Assembly: GCA_019358835.1 (NCBI GenBank)
Contig: JAHHIH010000002.1
Location: forward strand, 310,001 to 374,000
Origin: Tildeniella torsiva UHER 1998/13D
GTDB taxonomy: Bacteria; Cyanobacteriota; Cyanobacteriia; Phormidesmidales; Phormidesmidaceae
Direction of reading: 5' to 3'
DNA: 64,000 nt
The notes beneath the pieces are model-generated. The model was not told the DNA's origin. It was given only the letters and a program-made list of their open reading frames with translations, and did no database searches. Positions 8,037-16,044 of the stretch are shown here, piece after piece. Position 1 is the first letter of the stretch. The number at the start of each line of letters is the position of its first letter. The translations under genes were made by a program, and so were the position numbers.

Positions 8037-10862
8037 CTAGGGTTCAGCCGGTGCTACCTCAGGGGTCGGTTTTTCGGCGGCTTCGCCAATCAAAAGGGCG
8101 ACCGGGAAAGTGGCCAGCAGATCTGCCAGGGTGGCATCGTCGGCTGCGGTGACCGCTTCATTGGTGATCCAATTTTTCCAGTGCTGAACGCCGCTGGGCA
8201 GGGCCAGGGTGGTTTCACCCCACACCTTGCCGATAGGGTACTCTCCCGGCTCAATGCGGCTGGTGAGAAAGCGGGGGGCGATCGCCACCACCCACTGATT
8301 GCCCCACTGGCGGGCAAAGGCCACAATGTGCTCTTCGGCGTCGCCCCGAGCAAACAGCGGCTGGTAGTCGCCGTCGGCAAACAGCTCGGGATGGGCCTGT
8401 CTGGCCGCCAGCCCCCGGTGGGTGACCCAGAGTTTAATGCGCCCGTCTTGGCGGTACTCCAGCAGGTTTTTTAGCAGAGCTGGGCGATCGCCCTCGGCCC
8501 ACTGCTGCAACTCGCTGAGCCAGTGGCGGCGCAGGTTGTAGTCCACGGGTCGGCGGTTGTCGGGGTCAACCAGGCTAAAGTCCCACAGCTCTTGGCCCTG
8601 GTAGACATCGGGCACCCCCGGCAGCGCCAGCTTGATCGCCACTTGAGAGAGCGAGTTGTAGATGCCGTAGTCAGCAATGCGCTGCTGAAACTTGCGAAAC
8701 TCTGGGAGGAAATTGTTCTTTTCGCCGGGGGTTAGAATGGCGCGGGCAAAGGCCACGTAGCCCTCTTCGTAGTCGGCGTCGGGGCGCAGCCAGGCGGTGT
8801 GCACCTTGGCCTCGCGGACGGCTTTGACCACGTAGTCGGCAACGCGATCGCTAAAGCTGGGCAGTTCGCTGTCATCGAAGGGGAAAGCCCCCACCAGGGT
8901 TTGGTAGAGAAAATATTCGTCGTTGGCGTCGGGCACCACCTGGTCGCGCACCACGGTTTTGTAGCTGCCGTTGAGACTGCGCCAGAGGTTCACCGCCGTC
9001 TCCCACTCGCTGGGCAGTTCAGAGAGCACGTTGAGCCGGGCTCGCACATCTTCGCTGCGCTTGGTGTCGTGGGTCGAGCTGGCGTTCATCGCGTGGGGCC
9101 ACTGGTGCTGCCGCTGCTGCTGCCGCTGGTGAAACTGCCGCATCGAGAGGCCAAAGTGCCCCGGCGTGCCGCCCACCTCGTTCAGGCTAATAAAACGGTT
9201 GTAGCCGTAGAACAGGGTGTCTTCTAGCCCCTTGGCCATCAGCGGGCCGGTAAACTGCTGCAGGCGCATGACGAAGTGCAGCCACTGGGCTTTTTCTTCC
9301 TCCGGCAGCGAGCCTTCGAAGTTGAGCGATAGGAAGCGCTCGATCAGGTTCAGCTCGTTGATCAGCTGGGGAATGCGCTTGCGGGCGGCCTCGATCGCCT
9401 CCTGCACGTAGGCCATGTCGCGCTCAGAAATCTTCTCCTGGTTGACGTAGGTGCAGTAGATCGGGAAGGCAATCAGCACCTCTTCAATGGCGGTGCGCAG
9501 ACCGTAGAGGGTGAGGTCGCGGCCGTAGCGATACTGCTGGCAGACGCGCTTGAGAAACCGCGCCAGGTTGTTGATATCACCGACCAGGTTAGTCTCGGCA
9601 ATCAGCCGCTTTTTAGCGGCCACCAGCTCTGGGTAGGGGGTGCTTTCGCCGGTCAGCTGTTGATAGATGTGGGTAAAGGCATCTTGATTGTTTTGCTGAC
9701 AAAAAACGCCGTTGAGCTGAATCAGCGAGTCGTAGCCAGACGTGCCCTGAATCGGCCAGTCGCTGGGCAGGGTCTCTTCGTCCTCCAGAATTTTTTCGAT
9801 GACGATATAGGTGTCGCCCATGCGGTGGCGCAGCCGCTCTAGGTAGTGCATAGGGTCGTAGAGGCCGTCGATGTGGTCGATTCTGACGCCGGTAAACTGG
9901 CCGGTTTTGACCAGCTTGCAGATCAGCTCGTGGGTTTGGTCAAAGACTTCCTGGTTGTCGATTTTGAGGCAGATCAGCTCATTGACGGTAAAGAAGCGGC
10001 GGTAGTTGAGTTCTTCAGCCCCCACCTTCCAAAACGACAGGCGGTAGAACTGCTCTGAGAGCAGCTCGTCAAGCAGATCAAAGCTGCTGGGCTGGTCGGG
10101 GGTGCCGTTAAAAATCACCAGGGTTTGGTCGATAAACTCGCGGACGGCGTCGCTCTCCTGGTACACATCCCACAGCAGCCCCTTGGCAAACTGGGCCTGG
10201 TCGCGGTACTCGCGCCCCTTGAGATCGACGATCGCATTTTTGACCAGGTAGAGAATGCCCGAGATTTTGACGTAGGTGCGATCGCTCTTGTCGAGCTGCT
10301 GGGCCAGCCGCCCCGACTGGTAGCTCAAAAACCGCCCGTAGGACTCAACCCGCACCGGAAACCGCAGGCCAAAATAGTTGACGCTCAGCCCCCCCTCGTC
10401 GTAGCTGAGCTGAATTTCGCCCCGCTCTAGGCAGCGATCGTAAAAATCCCCCAGCATGGGGGCCAAGACTCGCCCGCCCAGCTCCTCTGGCCCTTCCCAC
10501 TCGATGTCGAAAAAGTTGAAATATTCTGAGTCAGGCCCATACTCCATGACATCCATGAGGTAGGGGTTTTGGCCGTCGTAGGCCATGTGGTTGGGCACAA
10601 TGTCTTGCAGCCAGCCCAGGCCGTGGTGGCGCACTGTGTCGCTCAGGGGCTCAAACGCCGCCTCGCCCCCCAGTTCGGGGTTGAGCTGGGTGGGGTCAAC
10701 CACGTCGTAGCCGTGGGTGCTGCCCTTGCGCGCTTTGAAAATGGGTGAGGCGTAGATATCCGAAACCCCCAGGGTTTTGAGATATTCCACAATGTCTTGG
10801 GCCGCAGCAAACCCAAAGTCTGGGTTGAACTGAAGCCGATAGGTCGCAGTGGGGATACGCAT
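8037..10862 (-). CDS. treY: Malto-oligosyltrehalose synthase (GH13)
   Basis: A 941-residue GH13 enzyme that converts the reducing end of maltodextrins into a terminal trehalose unit. The N-terminus MRIPTATYRLQFNPDFGFA and the VSDIYASPIFKARKGSTHGYD region are diagnostic of TreY. The catalytic region reads GVRIDHIDGLYDP (nucleophile Asp) followed by VIEKILEDEE (acid/base Glu). The length is usual for the family. It lies between treZ upstream (130 bp gap) and treH downstream. Its product is cleaved by TreZ to release free trehalose from glycogen-derived chains. Confidence 0.96.
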   Translation of the reverse strand: MRIPTATYRLQFNPDFGFAAAQDIVEYLKTLGVSDIYASPIFKARKGSTHGYDVVDPTQLNPELGGEAAFEPLSDTVRHHGLGWLQDIVPNHMAYDGQNPYLMDVMEYGPDSEYFNFFDIEWEGPEELGGRVLAPMLGDFYDRCLERGEIQLSYDEGGLSVNYFGLRFPVRVESYGRFLSYQSGRLAQQLDKSDRTYVKISGILYLVKNAIVDLKGREYRDQAQFAKGLLWDVYQESDAVREFIDQTLVIFNGTPDQPSSFDLLDELLSEQFYRLSFWKVGAEELNYRRFFTVNELICLKIDNQEVFDQTHELICKLVKTGQFTGVRIDHIDGLYDPMHYLERLRHRMGDTYIVIEKILEDEETLPSDWPIQGTSGYDSLIQLNGVFCQQNNQDAFTHIYQQLTGESTPYPELVAAKKRLIAETNLVGDINNLARFLKRVCQQYRYGRDLTLYGLRTAIEEVLIAFPIYCTYVNQEKISERDMAYVQEAIEAARKRIPQLINELNLIERFLSLNFEGSLPEEEKAQWLHFVMRLQQFTGPLMAKGLEDTLFYGYNRFISLNEVGGTPGHFGLSMRQFHQRQQQRQHQWPHAMNASSTHDTKRSEDVRARLNVLSELPSEWETAVNLWRSLNGSYKTVVRDQVVPDANDEYFLYQTLVGAFPFDDSELPSFSDRVADYVVKAVREAKVHTAWLRPDADYEEGYVAFARAILTPGEKNNFLPEFRKFQQRIADYGIYNSLSQVAIKLALPGVPDVYQGQELWDFSLVDPDNRRPVDYNLRRHWLSELQQWAEGDRPALLKNLLEYRQDGRIKLWVTHRGLAARQAHPELFADGDYQPLFARGDAEEHIVAFARQWGNQWVVAIAPRFLTSRIEPGEYPIGKVWGETTLALPSGVQHWKNWITNEAVTAADDATLADLLATFPVALLIGEAAEKPTPEVAPAEP

Positions 10863-10992
10863 GGCGAACTCAGAAAGGATGAACGACTAAATAACCTGTT
10901 CCAGATCCAGACTTGGAGTTTTACCTGTAGAAGAACTATAGCTCTTGGGCTGGACTTGGTATAAACCAGAGCGTTGAGAGAGTCAACCTCTG

Positions 10993-12828
10993 TTATGTCG
11001 CTGAGTAGAGGACAAAACTCAGTGGGGCCAGCTCTAGGGACTGCGCTTCAGTAATTTTTGAAGGGAGTGCCGAGCTGGGGCCATCCCACTCGTCGGTGGC
11101 TGAGTCGAGGGTGAGCACCCAGGGCTGCTGGGGGGGTGCCAGGTCAATTACGCTGACGCTCTGGTGGAAGTTCATCAGGCAGAGCAGCTGTCCGTCGGCG
11201 ATCGCCCGGCGGTAGACAATCACCTTCGTGTCTTCTTCGCTGCTAATCTCCATATCTTTAGAGTAGGACGGCACATTGAGCTTGAGCTGTCTCCGCAGCT
11301 CTAGCAGGCGTTGGTAGTAGTTCAACAACGTTTTGTGCTGCCCTTCGCCGCGCAGGTGCCAGTTCAATTTGGACGCTTTGTAGGTGGCAACCTCGTGGGC
11401 GGGGGCGGGTTCGCCAAAGCCGTGGGCCTCTTTAAATTCGCGTTTGCGCCCTTCAAAGACGGCCTCAATTAGCTCGGGGTCGCTGTGGTCAATGAAGTAG
11501 TTAAAGGGGGCTTCTTCGCCGTATTCTTCGCCCATAAAAATTAGGGGAATGTAGGGGGAGGTCAGCAGCACCCCCGCCGTCAGTTTCAGGGCATCAAAGG
11601 GCACGAGTTTAGAGAGGCGATCGCAGCCCTTAGCATTGCCAATTTGGTCGTGGTTTTGGGCGCAGACAATGAACTGGTCAGAGAGCAGATCGGTGGCCGA
11701 GTTGCCGTGCCGCCGCCGCCGAAAGGGCGAATAGGTGCCGCTATAGACAAAGCGATCGCGAATGGCGGTCGCCAGGGCTTCGCAGGTGCCAAAATCTTGG
11801 TAATAGCCGTAGCGTTCGCCGGTAATGAGGGTGTGCAGCGCGTGGTGAAAGTCGTCGCTCCACTGGGCGGTGAGGGCAAAGCCCCCCTGCTCAACGGGGC
11901 GAATAATGCGGGTGTCGTTGAGGTCGCTTTCGGCGGTGACGTAATGAGGCTTGCCCAGCTGGTCAGACAGCGCAGCTACCGCCTCAGCCATCTCGGCCAG
12001 CAGGTGCTTGGCGCTAAAGTCGTAGATGGCGTGAATGGCGTCGAGCCGCAGCCCATCGATGTGAAACTCGCGCAGCCAGTAGAGGGCGTTTTGAATGCAG
12101 TAGTGCCGCACCCCGTCGCACCAGGTGTCATCAAAGTTGATGGCATTGCCCCAGGGGGTGTTGTACTTGTCGGTGGTGTAGGGGCCGTAGCTGCCGGTGT
12201 AGTTGCCCTCTGGCCCCAGGTGGTTGTAGACCACGTCGAGAATCACCGCCAGCCCTTCCTGGTGGCAGGCATCGACTAGGCGCTTGAGGCCGTTGGGGCC
12301 GCCGTAGGAGTTTTGGGTGGCGTAAGGGAACACGCCGTCGTAGCCCCAGTTGCGCTCGCCGGGGAACTGCGCCACGGGCAAAATTTCGACGGCGGTGATG
12401 CCCAATGCTTTAAGGTCGGCTAGCTGGGCGATCGCCGAGTCAAAGGTACCCTCGGCGGTAAAGGTGCCGATGTGCAGCTCGTAGATGACATAGTCTGACC
12501 AGGGAATATTTTGCCAGGCGCTGTCGCCCCACCGGTAAGTATTGAGGTTAACCACCGCCGAGGGGCCGTGCACCCCCTCGGGCTGGTAATACGACGCCGG
12601 ATCGGGCCGCAGATCGGCTTGATCAATGTAGTACATATACTGTGTACCTTCCGCCACATTCTCGACCGTGGTAGTCCAGTAGCCTTCCTCGCTTTTCTGC
12701 ATAGAAAAAGCGGCTTTCTTAGGCGAGAGTAGACGTAGCTCGACCGAGTCTAGCTCAGGCCCCCAAAGTGTAAAACGGCACTGTCCATTGCTGTGGAGAA
12801 TGGCTCCAACTTTGAGGTCTGATCTCAT
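10993..12828 (-). CDS. treZ: Malto-oligosyltrehalose trehalohydrolase (GH13)
   Basis: A 611-residue GH13 enzyme with an N-terminal beta-sandwich (GAILHSNGQCRFTLWGP) before the barrel. Typical motifs are VIYELHIGTFTAEGTF, LDVVYNHLGPEGNY, GLRLDAIHAI (nucleophile), YVTAESDLND (acid/base) and CAQNHDQIGN. It releases trehalose from the end made by TreY. It is the first gene of the minus-strand treZ-treY-treH operon. Trehalose made from glycogen is a common desiccation and salt protectant in cyanobacteria. No dedicated regulator is visible nearby. Confidence 0.96.
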   Translation of the reverse strand: MRSDLKVGAILHSNGQCRFTLWGPELDSVELRLLSPKKAAFSMQKSEEGYWTTTVENVAEGTQYMYYIDQADLRPDPASYYQPEGVHGPSAVVNLNTYRWGDSAWQNIPWSDYVIYELHIGTFTAEGTFDSAIAQLADLKALGITAVEILPVAQFPGERNWGYDGVFPYATQNSYGGPNGLKRLVDACHQEGLAVILDVVYNHLGPEGNYTGSYGPYTTDKYNTPWGNAINFDDTWCDGVRHYCIQNALYWLREFHIDGLRLDAIHAIYDFSAKHLLAEMAEAVAALSDQLGKPHYVTAESDLNDTRIIRPVEQGGFALTAQWSDDFHHALHTLITGERYGYYQDFGTCEALATAIRDRFVYSGTYSPFRRRRHGNSATDLLSDQFIVCAQNHDQIGNAKGCDRLSKLVPFDALKLTAGVLLTSPYIPLIFMGEEYGEEAPFNYFIDHSDPELIEAVFEGRKREFKEAHGFGEPAPAHEVATYKASKLNWHLRGEGQHKTLLNYYQRLLELRRQLKLNVPSYSKDMEISSEEDTKVIVYRRAIADGQLLCLMNFHQSVSVIDLAPPQQPWVLTLDSATDEWDGPSSALPSKITEAQSLELAPLSFVLYSAT

Positions 12829-12868
12829 GGGAATAATCTTTTGGGGGCGAAGGTAGGGGGCGATGCCT

Positions 12869-12963
12869 AGCCCTCACCCTAAACCCCTCTCCCAAAGCGG
12901 GAGAGGACTTTGAAGCCGATCCCCTTCTCCTGTTTTGGGAAAAGGGGCTGGGGGATGAGGGCT
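12869..12963. repeat. Intergenic palindromic repeat (AGCCCTCA type), copy 1
   Basis: About 95 bp with outer inverted ends AGCCCTCA / TGAGGGCT and inner CCCTCTCCC / GGGAGAGG-like arms. A related copy in the opposite orientation is at 43695-43776 inside a MITE-like element. Sequences of this type are dispersed in many cyanobacterial genomes. It occupies the divergent gap between treZ and the pseudouridine synthase gene; I see nothing else in that gap. Confidence 0.75.
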
Positions 12964-13131
12964 GTTTGCGAAACTGGGATGTAACCCAAGCGAAGCATCA
13001 TGCTCCGTTACTTTATCAGCGCCAAATTAATCACCAATCTCCTCTTAGATAGATCTTGCTCTTCACTTAGATGGAAATCATGGCGCTAGGTGAAGGCTCT
13101 ATAGTCAGAAGGATTAGAGACTTTTCTGACC

Positions 13132-14901
13132 GTGCCTGACCTACCTTTTCATGCCCTAGATGCCTTTTTAGATAGGGTGCAGCTGGCTGACCTAGGGGCG
13201 CCTGACTACTACTATCAGGGCTACTGTCCCCGCACGGGGCAGCACTACCGACTGCCCCGCACGGCGCTGGCTCGGGCGATCGCCCAGGCACTTATGGCAC
13301 AGCTCGGCGAGGCTCACGCCACCGAGGGCAAGATGTTTGGGGTGCTGGTGGTGCGATCGCCCGAGGGGAAAACCGGGGTGCTGAAAGCATTTTCGGGGCT
13401 GTGGCAGGGGCAAGAGCGGGTGCCTGGCTGGGTGCCGCCGATACCGGGGCGATCGCAAGTGGCGCTGCAAGAGGCTCGCACCCTCAGTGAGCTGGGGGCC
13501 ATCAAAGACCGTCTGCTGGTTTTGCAGCGGCAGCCCGAGCGGGAGACCGTCGCTCGATTGCAGGAGGAGCAGGCCCGCGATCGCACCCTACTCAACCAAC
13601 GGCACCGCGATCGCAAACAGGCCCGCGACCTTCAGCGCCAGACCTTGGCCCGCACCCTCACTGGAGATGCGCTTACGGATGCCCTAGCGGCGCTGGAGCA
13701 GGAGAGCCGGGGCGATAAGGCCGAGCTGCGACAGTTTAAGCAGCAGTGGCGCGATCGCCTCGCCCCCTTAGAAGCCAACCTTCAATCTGCCGATGCGGAA
13801 ATCGTCGCCCTCAGGCAGCGGCGACGCGATCTCTCCTGCCAGCTCCAGGCCGAGATGCACGCCGCCTATACCCTCACCAACTTTGCGGGCGAATCTTTGG
13901 CCATCCAGAATCTAGCGGTGCAGGGCAATCTGCCTACGGGCACGGGCGACTGCTGTGCTCCTAAGCTGCTGCACGCGGCGGCTCAGCTTGGCCTGGTGCC
14001 CCTGGCGATGGCCGAGTTTTGGTGGGGGCCGGCCCAGGGCGATAAGCAGCCGGGCGAGTTTTATGGAGCCTGCGCCGATCGCTGCCAGCCAATCATGGGG
14101 TTTCTGCTGTCGGGATTGTCGGCCCAGGTGCTGGGCTCGGCAGACATCCCCGTAGGGGCGCAGCACGCTGCGCCCCTACAACCCCCACAAACGGGGGGCA
14201 TTCAATTAGGGTTTGAGATTACTGTTCTGTACCAAGACCCGTGGATGATTGTGGTGGATAAACCGGCGGGGCTGCTGTCGGTGCCGGGGCGCTACCGCGA
14301 TCGCCAAGACAGCGTGCTCACCCGCCTGCGATTCCCATCGGGATACTCGTTCCGAGTCGGTTCCCGAACGCTTCGCGAATCGGCCCTGCCCGAGGGAGCG
14401 TTTTTGCAACCCGTGCATCGACTCGACCAAGACACCTCTGGGGTGCTGGTGCTGGCGTTGGATGCCGCCACTCACCGCCAGCTCAGCCAGCAGTTTGAGC
14501 AGCGCCAGGTGCAGAAGACCTACCAGGCGATCGCGGTGGGGAATGTGGCTGCATCGTCGGGGATGATTGACCTGCCGCTGTGGGGCGACCCGACGCAGCG
14601 GCCCTGGCAACAGGTGAATTGGCAGCAGGGCAAACCCAGCCAAACCAAGTTTGAGGTGCTGGGCCGCGAGGTGCTGGGCCGCGAGGGAGCGTTGACGCGA
14701 ATCGACTTCTACCCGCTGACGGGGCGCACCCACCAGATTCGCGTCCATGCCGCCCAGGGGTTGAATGCGCCGATTTGGGGCGATCGCCTCTATGGCCAGA
14801 GTGAACCGGGGCAGCGGCTGCACCTGCATGCTCAAAGGCTGCAATTTGTTCATCCTCATAAGAAGGATGCGATCAACCTAGACTCTGCTGTGCCGTTTTA
14901 G
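13132..14901 (+). CDS. RluA-family RNA pseudouridine synthase with long N-terminal extension
   Basis: A 589-residue protein with a GTG start. The last ~220 residues form the catalytic domain: WMIVVDKPAGLLSVPGR, then PVHRLDQDTSGVLVLALD with the catalytic Asp, then LTGRTHQIRVHAA. It isomerises uridine in rRNA or tRNA. The N-terminal ~350 residues hold a charged coiled-coil stretch (about 140-250) and a cysteine-containing block (GTGDCCAPKLLHAAAQLG), seen in a longer subfamily of RluA enzymes. A 28-bp palindromic repeat at 14152-14179 is read in frame in the linker. A 15-bp tandem duplication at 14653-14682 encodes a doubled EVLGR. Which RNA it modifies is not evident. Confidence 0.88.
   Translation: MPDLPFHALDAFLDRVQLADLGAPDYYYQGYCPRTGQHYRLPRTALARAIAQALMAQLGEAHATEGKMFGVLVVRSPEGKTGVLKAFSGLWQGQERVPGWVPPIPGRSQVALQEARTLSELGAIKDRLLVLQRQPERETVARLQEEQARDRTLLNQRHRDRKQARDLQRQTLARTLTGDALTDALAALEQESRGDKAELRQFKQQWRDRLAPLEANLQSADAEIVALRQRRRDLSCQLQAEMHAAYTLTNFAGESLAIQNLAVQGNLPTGTGDCCAPKLLHAAAQLGLVPLAMAEFWWGPAQGDKQPGEFYGACADRCQPIMGFLLSGLSAQVLGSADIPVGAQHAAPLQPPQTGGIQLGFEITVLYQDPWMIVVDKPAGLLSVPGRYRDRQDSVLTRLRFPSGYSFRVGSRTLRESALPEGAFLQPVHRLDQDTSGVLVLALDAATHRQLSQQFEQRQVQKTYQAIAVGNVAASSGMIDLPLWGDPTQRPWQQVNWQQGKPSQTKFEVLGREVLGREGALTRIDFYPLTGRTHQIRVHAAQGLNAPIWGDRLYGQSEPGQRLHLHAQRLQFVHPHKKDAINLDSAVPF
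14152..14179. repeat. Palindromic repeat inside a coding sequence
   Basis: Two perfect 13-base arms, GTAGGGGCGCAGC and its reverse complement, separated by AC. I recall this GTAGGGGCGCAGC palindrome as a common intergenic repeat in cyanobacterial genomes. Here it sits within the pseudouridine synthase gene and is translated as part of PVGAQHAAPLQP, in the linker before the catalytic domain. The frame is preserved. Confidence 0.85.
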
Positions 14902-14902
14902 C

Positions 14903-15184
14903 TTAGGTGGTGGGGCGGTCGCGCTGGCTGTAGCGCAGCACATCGCCGACATCGGGGCGAATGATCAGGCCGTTTTCGGGAATGTCGATCGCATGGCTCC
15001 AGCTGACGCGCTCTAGGTAGCCGAGCAGGTGCAGGCGATCGATGGCGTGCTGGGTGTCGTCGGGGGAGCCGACCAGGTAGTGCCGCAGGCGGCGGTGAGT
15101 TACCACGGGTATAGGAATTGTCGGCAGCGGGGTCTGTGCTGTCCCCTGGAGGTAGGACGGCAAATAAGATTGAGCTTGCAACAT
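14903..15184 (-). CDS. Conserved cyanobacterial protein of unknown function
   Basis: A 93-residue protein. The core THRRLRHYLVGSPDDTQHAI and the tail IPENGLIIRPDVGDVLRY match a small family I remember from cyanobacterial genomes without any assigned role. No membrane segment or cofactor motif is visible. I prefer this frame over an overlapping minus-strand frame (14898-15272), which is arginine- and proline-rich and looks like a shadow. It is convergent with the pseudouridine synthase gene; the two stops are almost adjacent. Confidence 0.7.
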   Translation of the reverse strand: MLQAQSYLPSYLQGTAQTPLPTIPIPVVTHRRLRHYLVGSPDDTQHAIDRLHLLGYLERVSWSHAIDIPENGLIIRPDVGDVLRYSQRDRPTT

Positions 15185-15218
15185 TTAGAAAGTCCTCAAC
15201 AGCACAACGAAGCGTAGT

Positions 15219-15233
15219 GTGGGCACTGCCCAC
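15219..15233. repeat. Short palindrome GTGGGCACTGCCCAC, copy 1
   Basis: A 15-base sequence with 7-base arms around a single C. A second, slightly longer copy lies at 16494-16510, between the small helical protein and the NB-ARC gene. A decayed relative is at about 48507. The two good copies sit either side of the first three genes of the accessory operon. Confidence 0.7.
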
Positions 15234-15404
15234 CACCCGGCCACAGCTTTTTGGCGACCCCACGGGCAGCAAAAACTAGCCCCCGCGATCGCTGATGGCA
15301 AAAGAACATGGTGGGTAACGGTAGAATGGGGCACGACAGCAGGAACTCACGCACCTCAGCGCTCGATGGATGCCGGGTTCTCTGCTGATTAGTAACTAGA
15401 CACA

Positions 15405-15449
15405 TTGTCTAGACAACTCGTCTATTTGTCAAGCTGTCTAGACAGCTTG
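15405..15449. promoter_or_regulatory. Paired operator-like palindromes upstream of the XRE regulator
   Basis: Two sites share the core GTCTAGAC. The first is TTGTCTAGACAA (15405-15416, perfect 12 bp). The second is CAAGCTGTCTAGACAGCTTG (15430-15449, perfect 20 bp). Their centres are 29 bp apart, close to three helical turns. A further half-site CTAGACA begins at 15396. They lie 18-62 bp before the regulator's ATG at 15467. This placement is typical for autoregulation by a dimeric helix-turn-helix protein. Binding is inferred, not shown. Confidence 0.7.
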
Positions 15450-15466
15450 TCTTGTTCTCTCACTGG

Positions 15467-15709
15467 ATGACAAGGCAAACTGCGGCTGAAATGGAAGAAT
15501 CGCCACTTAGGAAATTGCGGGAAGAGATGGGCATGTCTCAGGAAGACTTTGCCCGCAGAATTGGCACTTCAGCCCGCACTATTAGCCGATGGGAGACTGG
15601 CGATAGCGTGCCATCGTTCACCATTGCCCAAATGAAGGCGCTAGATGCCCTGCTAGTGGAGCATGGCAAGGAGCTAAAGGACTTGCCTGATAGATTTGCG
15701 GCAAGCTGA
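15467..15709 (+). CDS. XRE-family helix-turn-helix regulator
   Basis: An 80-residue protein that is essentially one Cro/C1-type HTH domain: LRKLREEMGMSQEDFARRIG, then TSARTISRWETGDSVPS. These are the helix-2, turn and recognition-helix elements. ATG 15467 or ATG 15491 could be the start; neither has a clear ribosome site. Palindromic sites lie just upstream. The next frame starts 5 bp after its stop, and the genes then run in tight series to the NB-ARC/TPR gene, so it probably controls that operon. Domain is certain; target is inferred. Confidence 0.85.
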   Translation: MTRQTAAEMEESPLRKLREEMGMSQEDFARRIGTSARTISRWETGDSVPSFTIAQMKALDALLVEHGKELKDLPDRFAAS

Positions 15710-15714
15710 GTGGG

Positions 15715-16044
15715 GTGATCGCCCCTGCTTTTAAGACGTTTCAGCAAAAAGACTCGGCCTTTCAGGAAAATAACTCGGCGTTTGGGGTAATTAACTCGGC
15801 GCACCGAGAAAATAACTCGGCATTCCGAGAAAATCACTCGGCATTCCGAGAAAACAACTCGGCATCTGGAGCAGATCGCTCGGCGTGCCGAGAAAATTAC
15901 TCGGTGCTTCGAGAAAACAACTCGGCATCTGGAGCAAATAACTCGACGTTTCGAGAAAATTACTCGACACTTGGGTTAAATTCCTCGGAATCTCGACTTC
16001 CGGGGTTGAAGACAGAGTACAGAACTGGCAGGAACCCGGTATGA
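15715..16044 (+). CDS. Heptapeptide-repeat protein
   Basis: A 109-residue frame with a GTG start. Residues 12-95 are twelve heptads with the consensus NNSAFRE; variants include NHSAFRE, NNSASGA and NYSTLGL. No cysteine or membrane segment stands out. Its stop overlaps the next gene's start (ATGA at 16041-16044), and it begins 5 bp after the regulator's stop. That spacing argues for real translation within an operon. Short proteins built only of such heptads turn up in various bacteria without a function. An alternative is that the DNA or RNA repeat, not the peptide, is what matters, because each unit carries a small inverted repeat. Confidence 0.6.
   Translation: MIAPAFKTFQQKDSAFQENNSAFGVINSAHRENNSAFRENHSAFRENNSASGADRSACRENYSVLRENNSASGANNSTFRENYSTLGLNSSESRLPGLKTEYRTGRNPV
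15748..15999 (+). repeat. Twelve tandem 21-bp units
   Basis: The units follow the pattern AA-CTCGGC-ATT-CCGAG-AAAA. Several contain the inverted repeat CTCGG-N4-CCGAG. One unit has changed both arms to CTCGA-N4-TCGAG, keeping the pairing. The period is exactly 21 bp, so the reading frame is kept throughout. The repeats are contiguous with no unique spacers, so this is not a CRISPR array. Confidence 0.85.

Noticed and set aside
14898-15272. 124-codon minus-strand frame overlapping the small conserved gene
   Set aside because: It is arginine/proline-rich with the look of a GC-rich shadow. The 93-codon frame matches a conserved family.
15748-15999. Possible CRISPR array
   Set aside because: The 21-bp units are contiguous with no unique spacers, keep a reading frame, and have no cas genes nearby. 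It is a tandem repeat.
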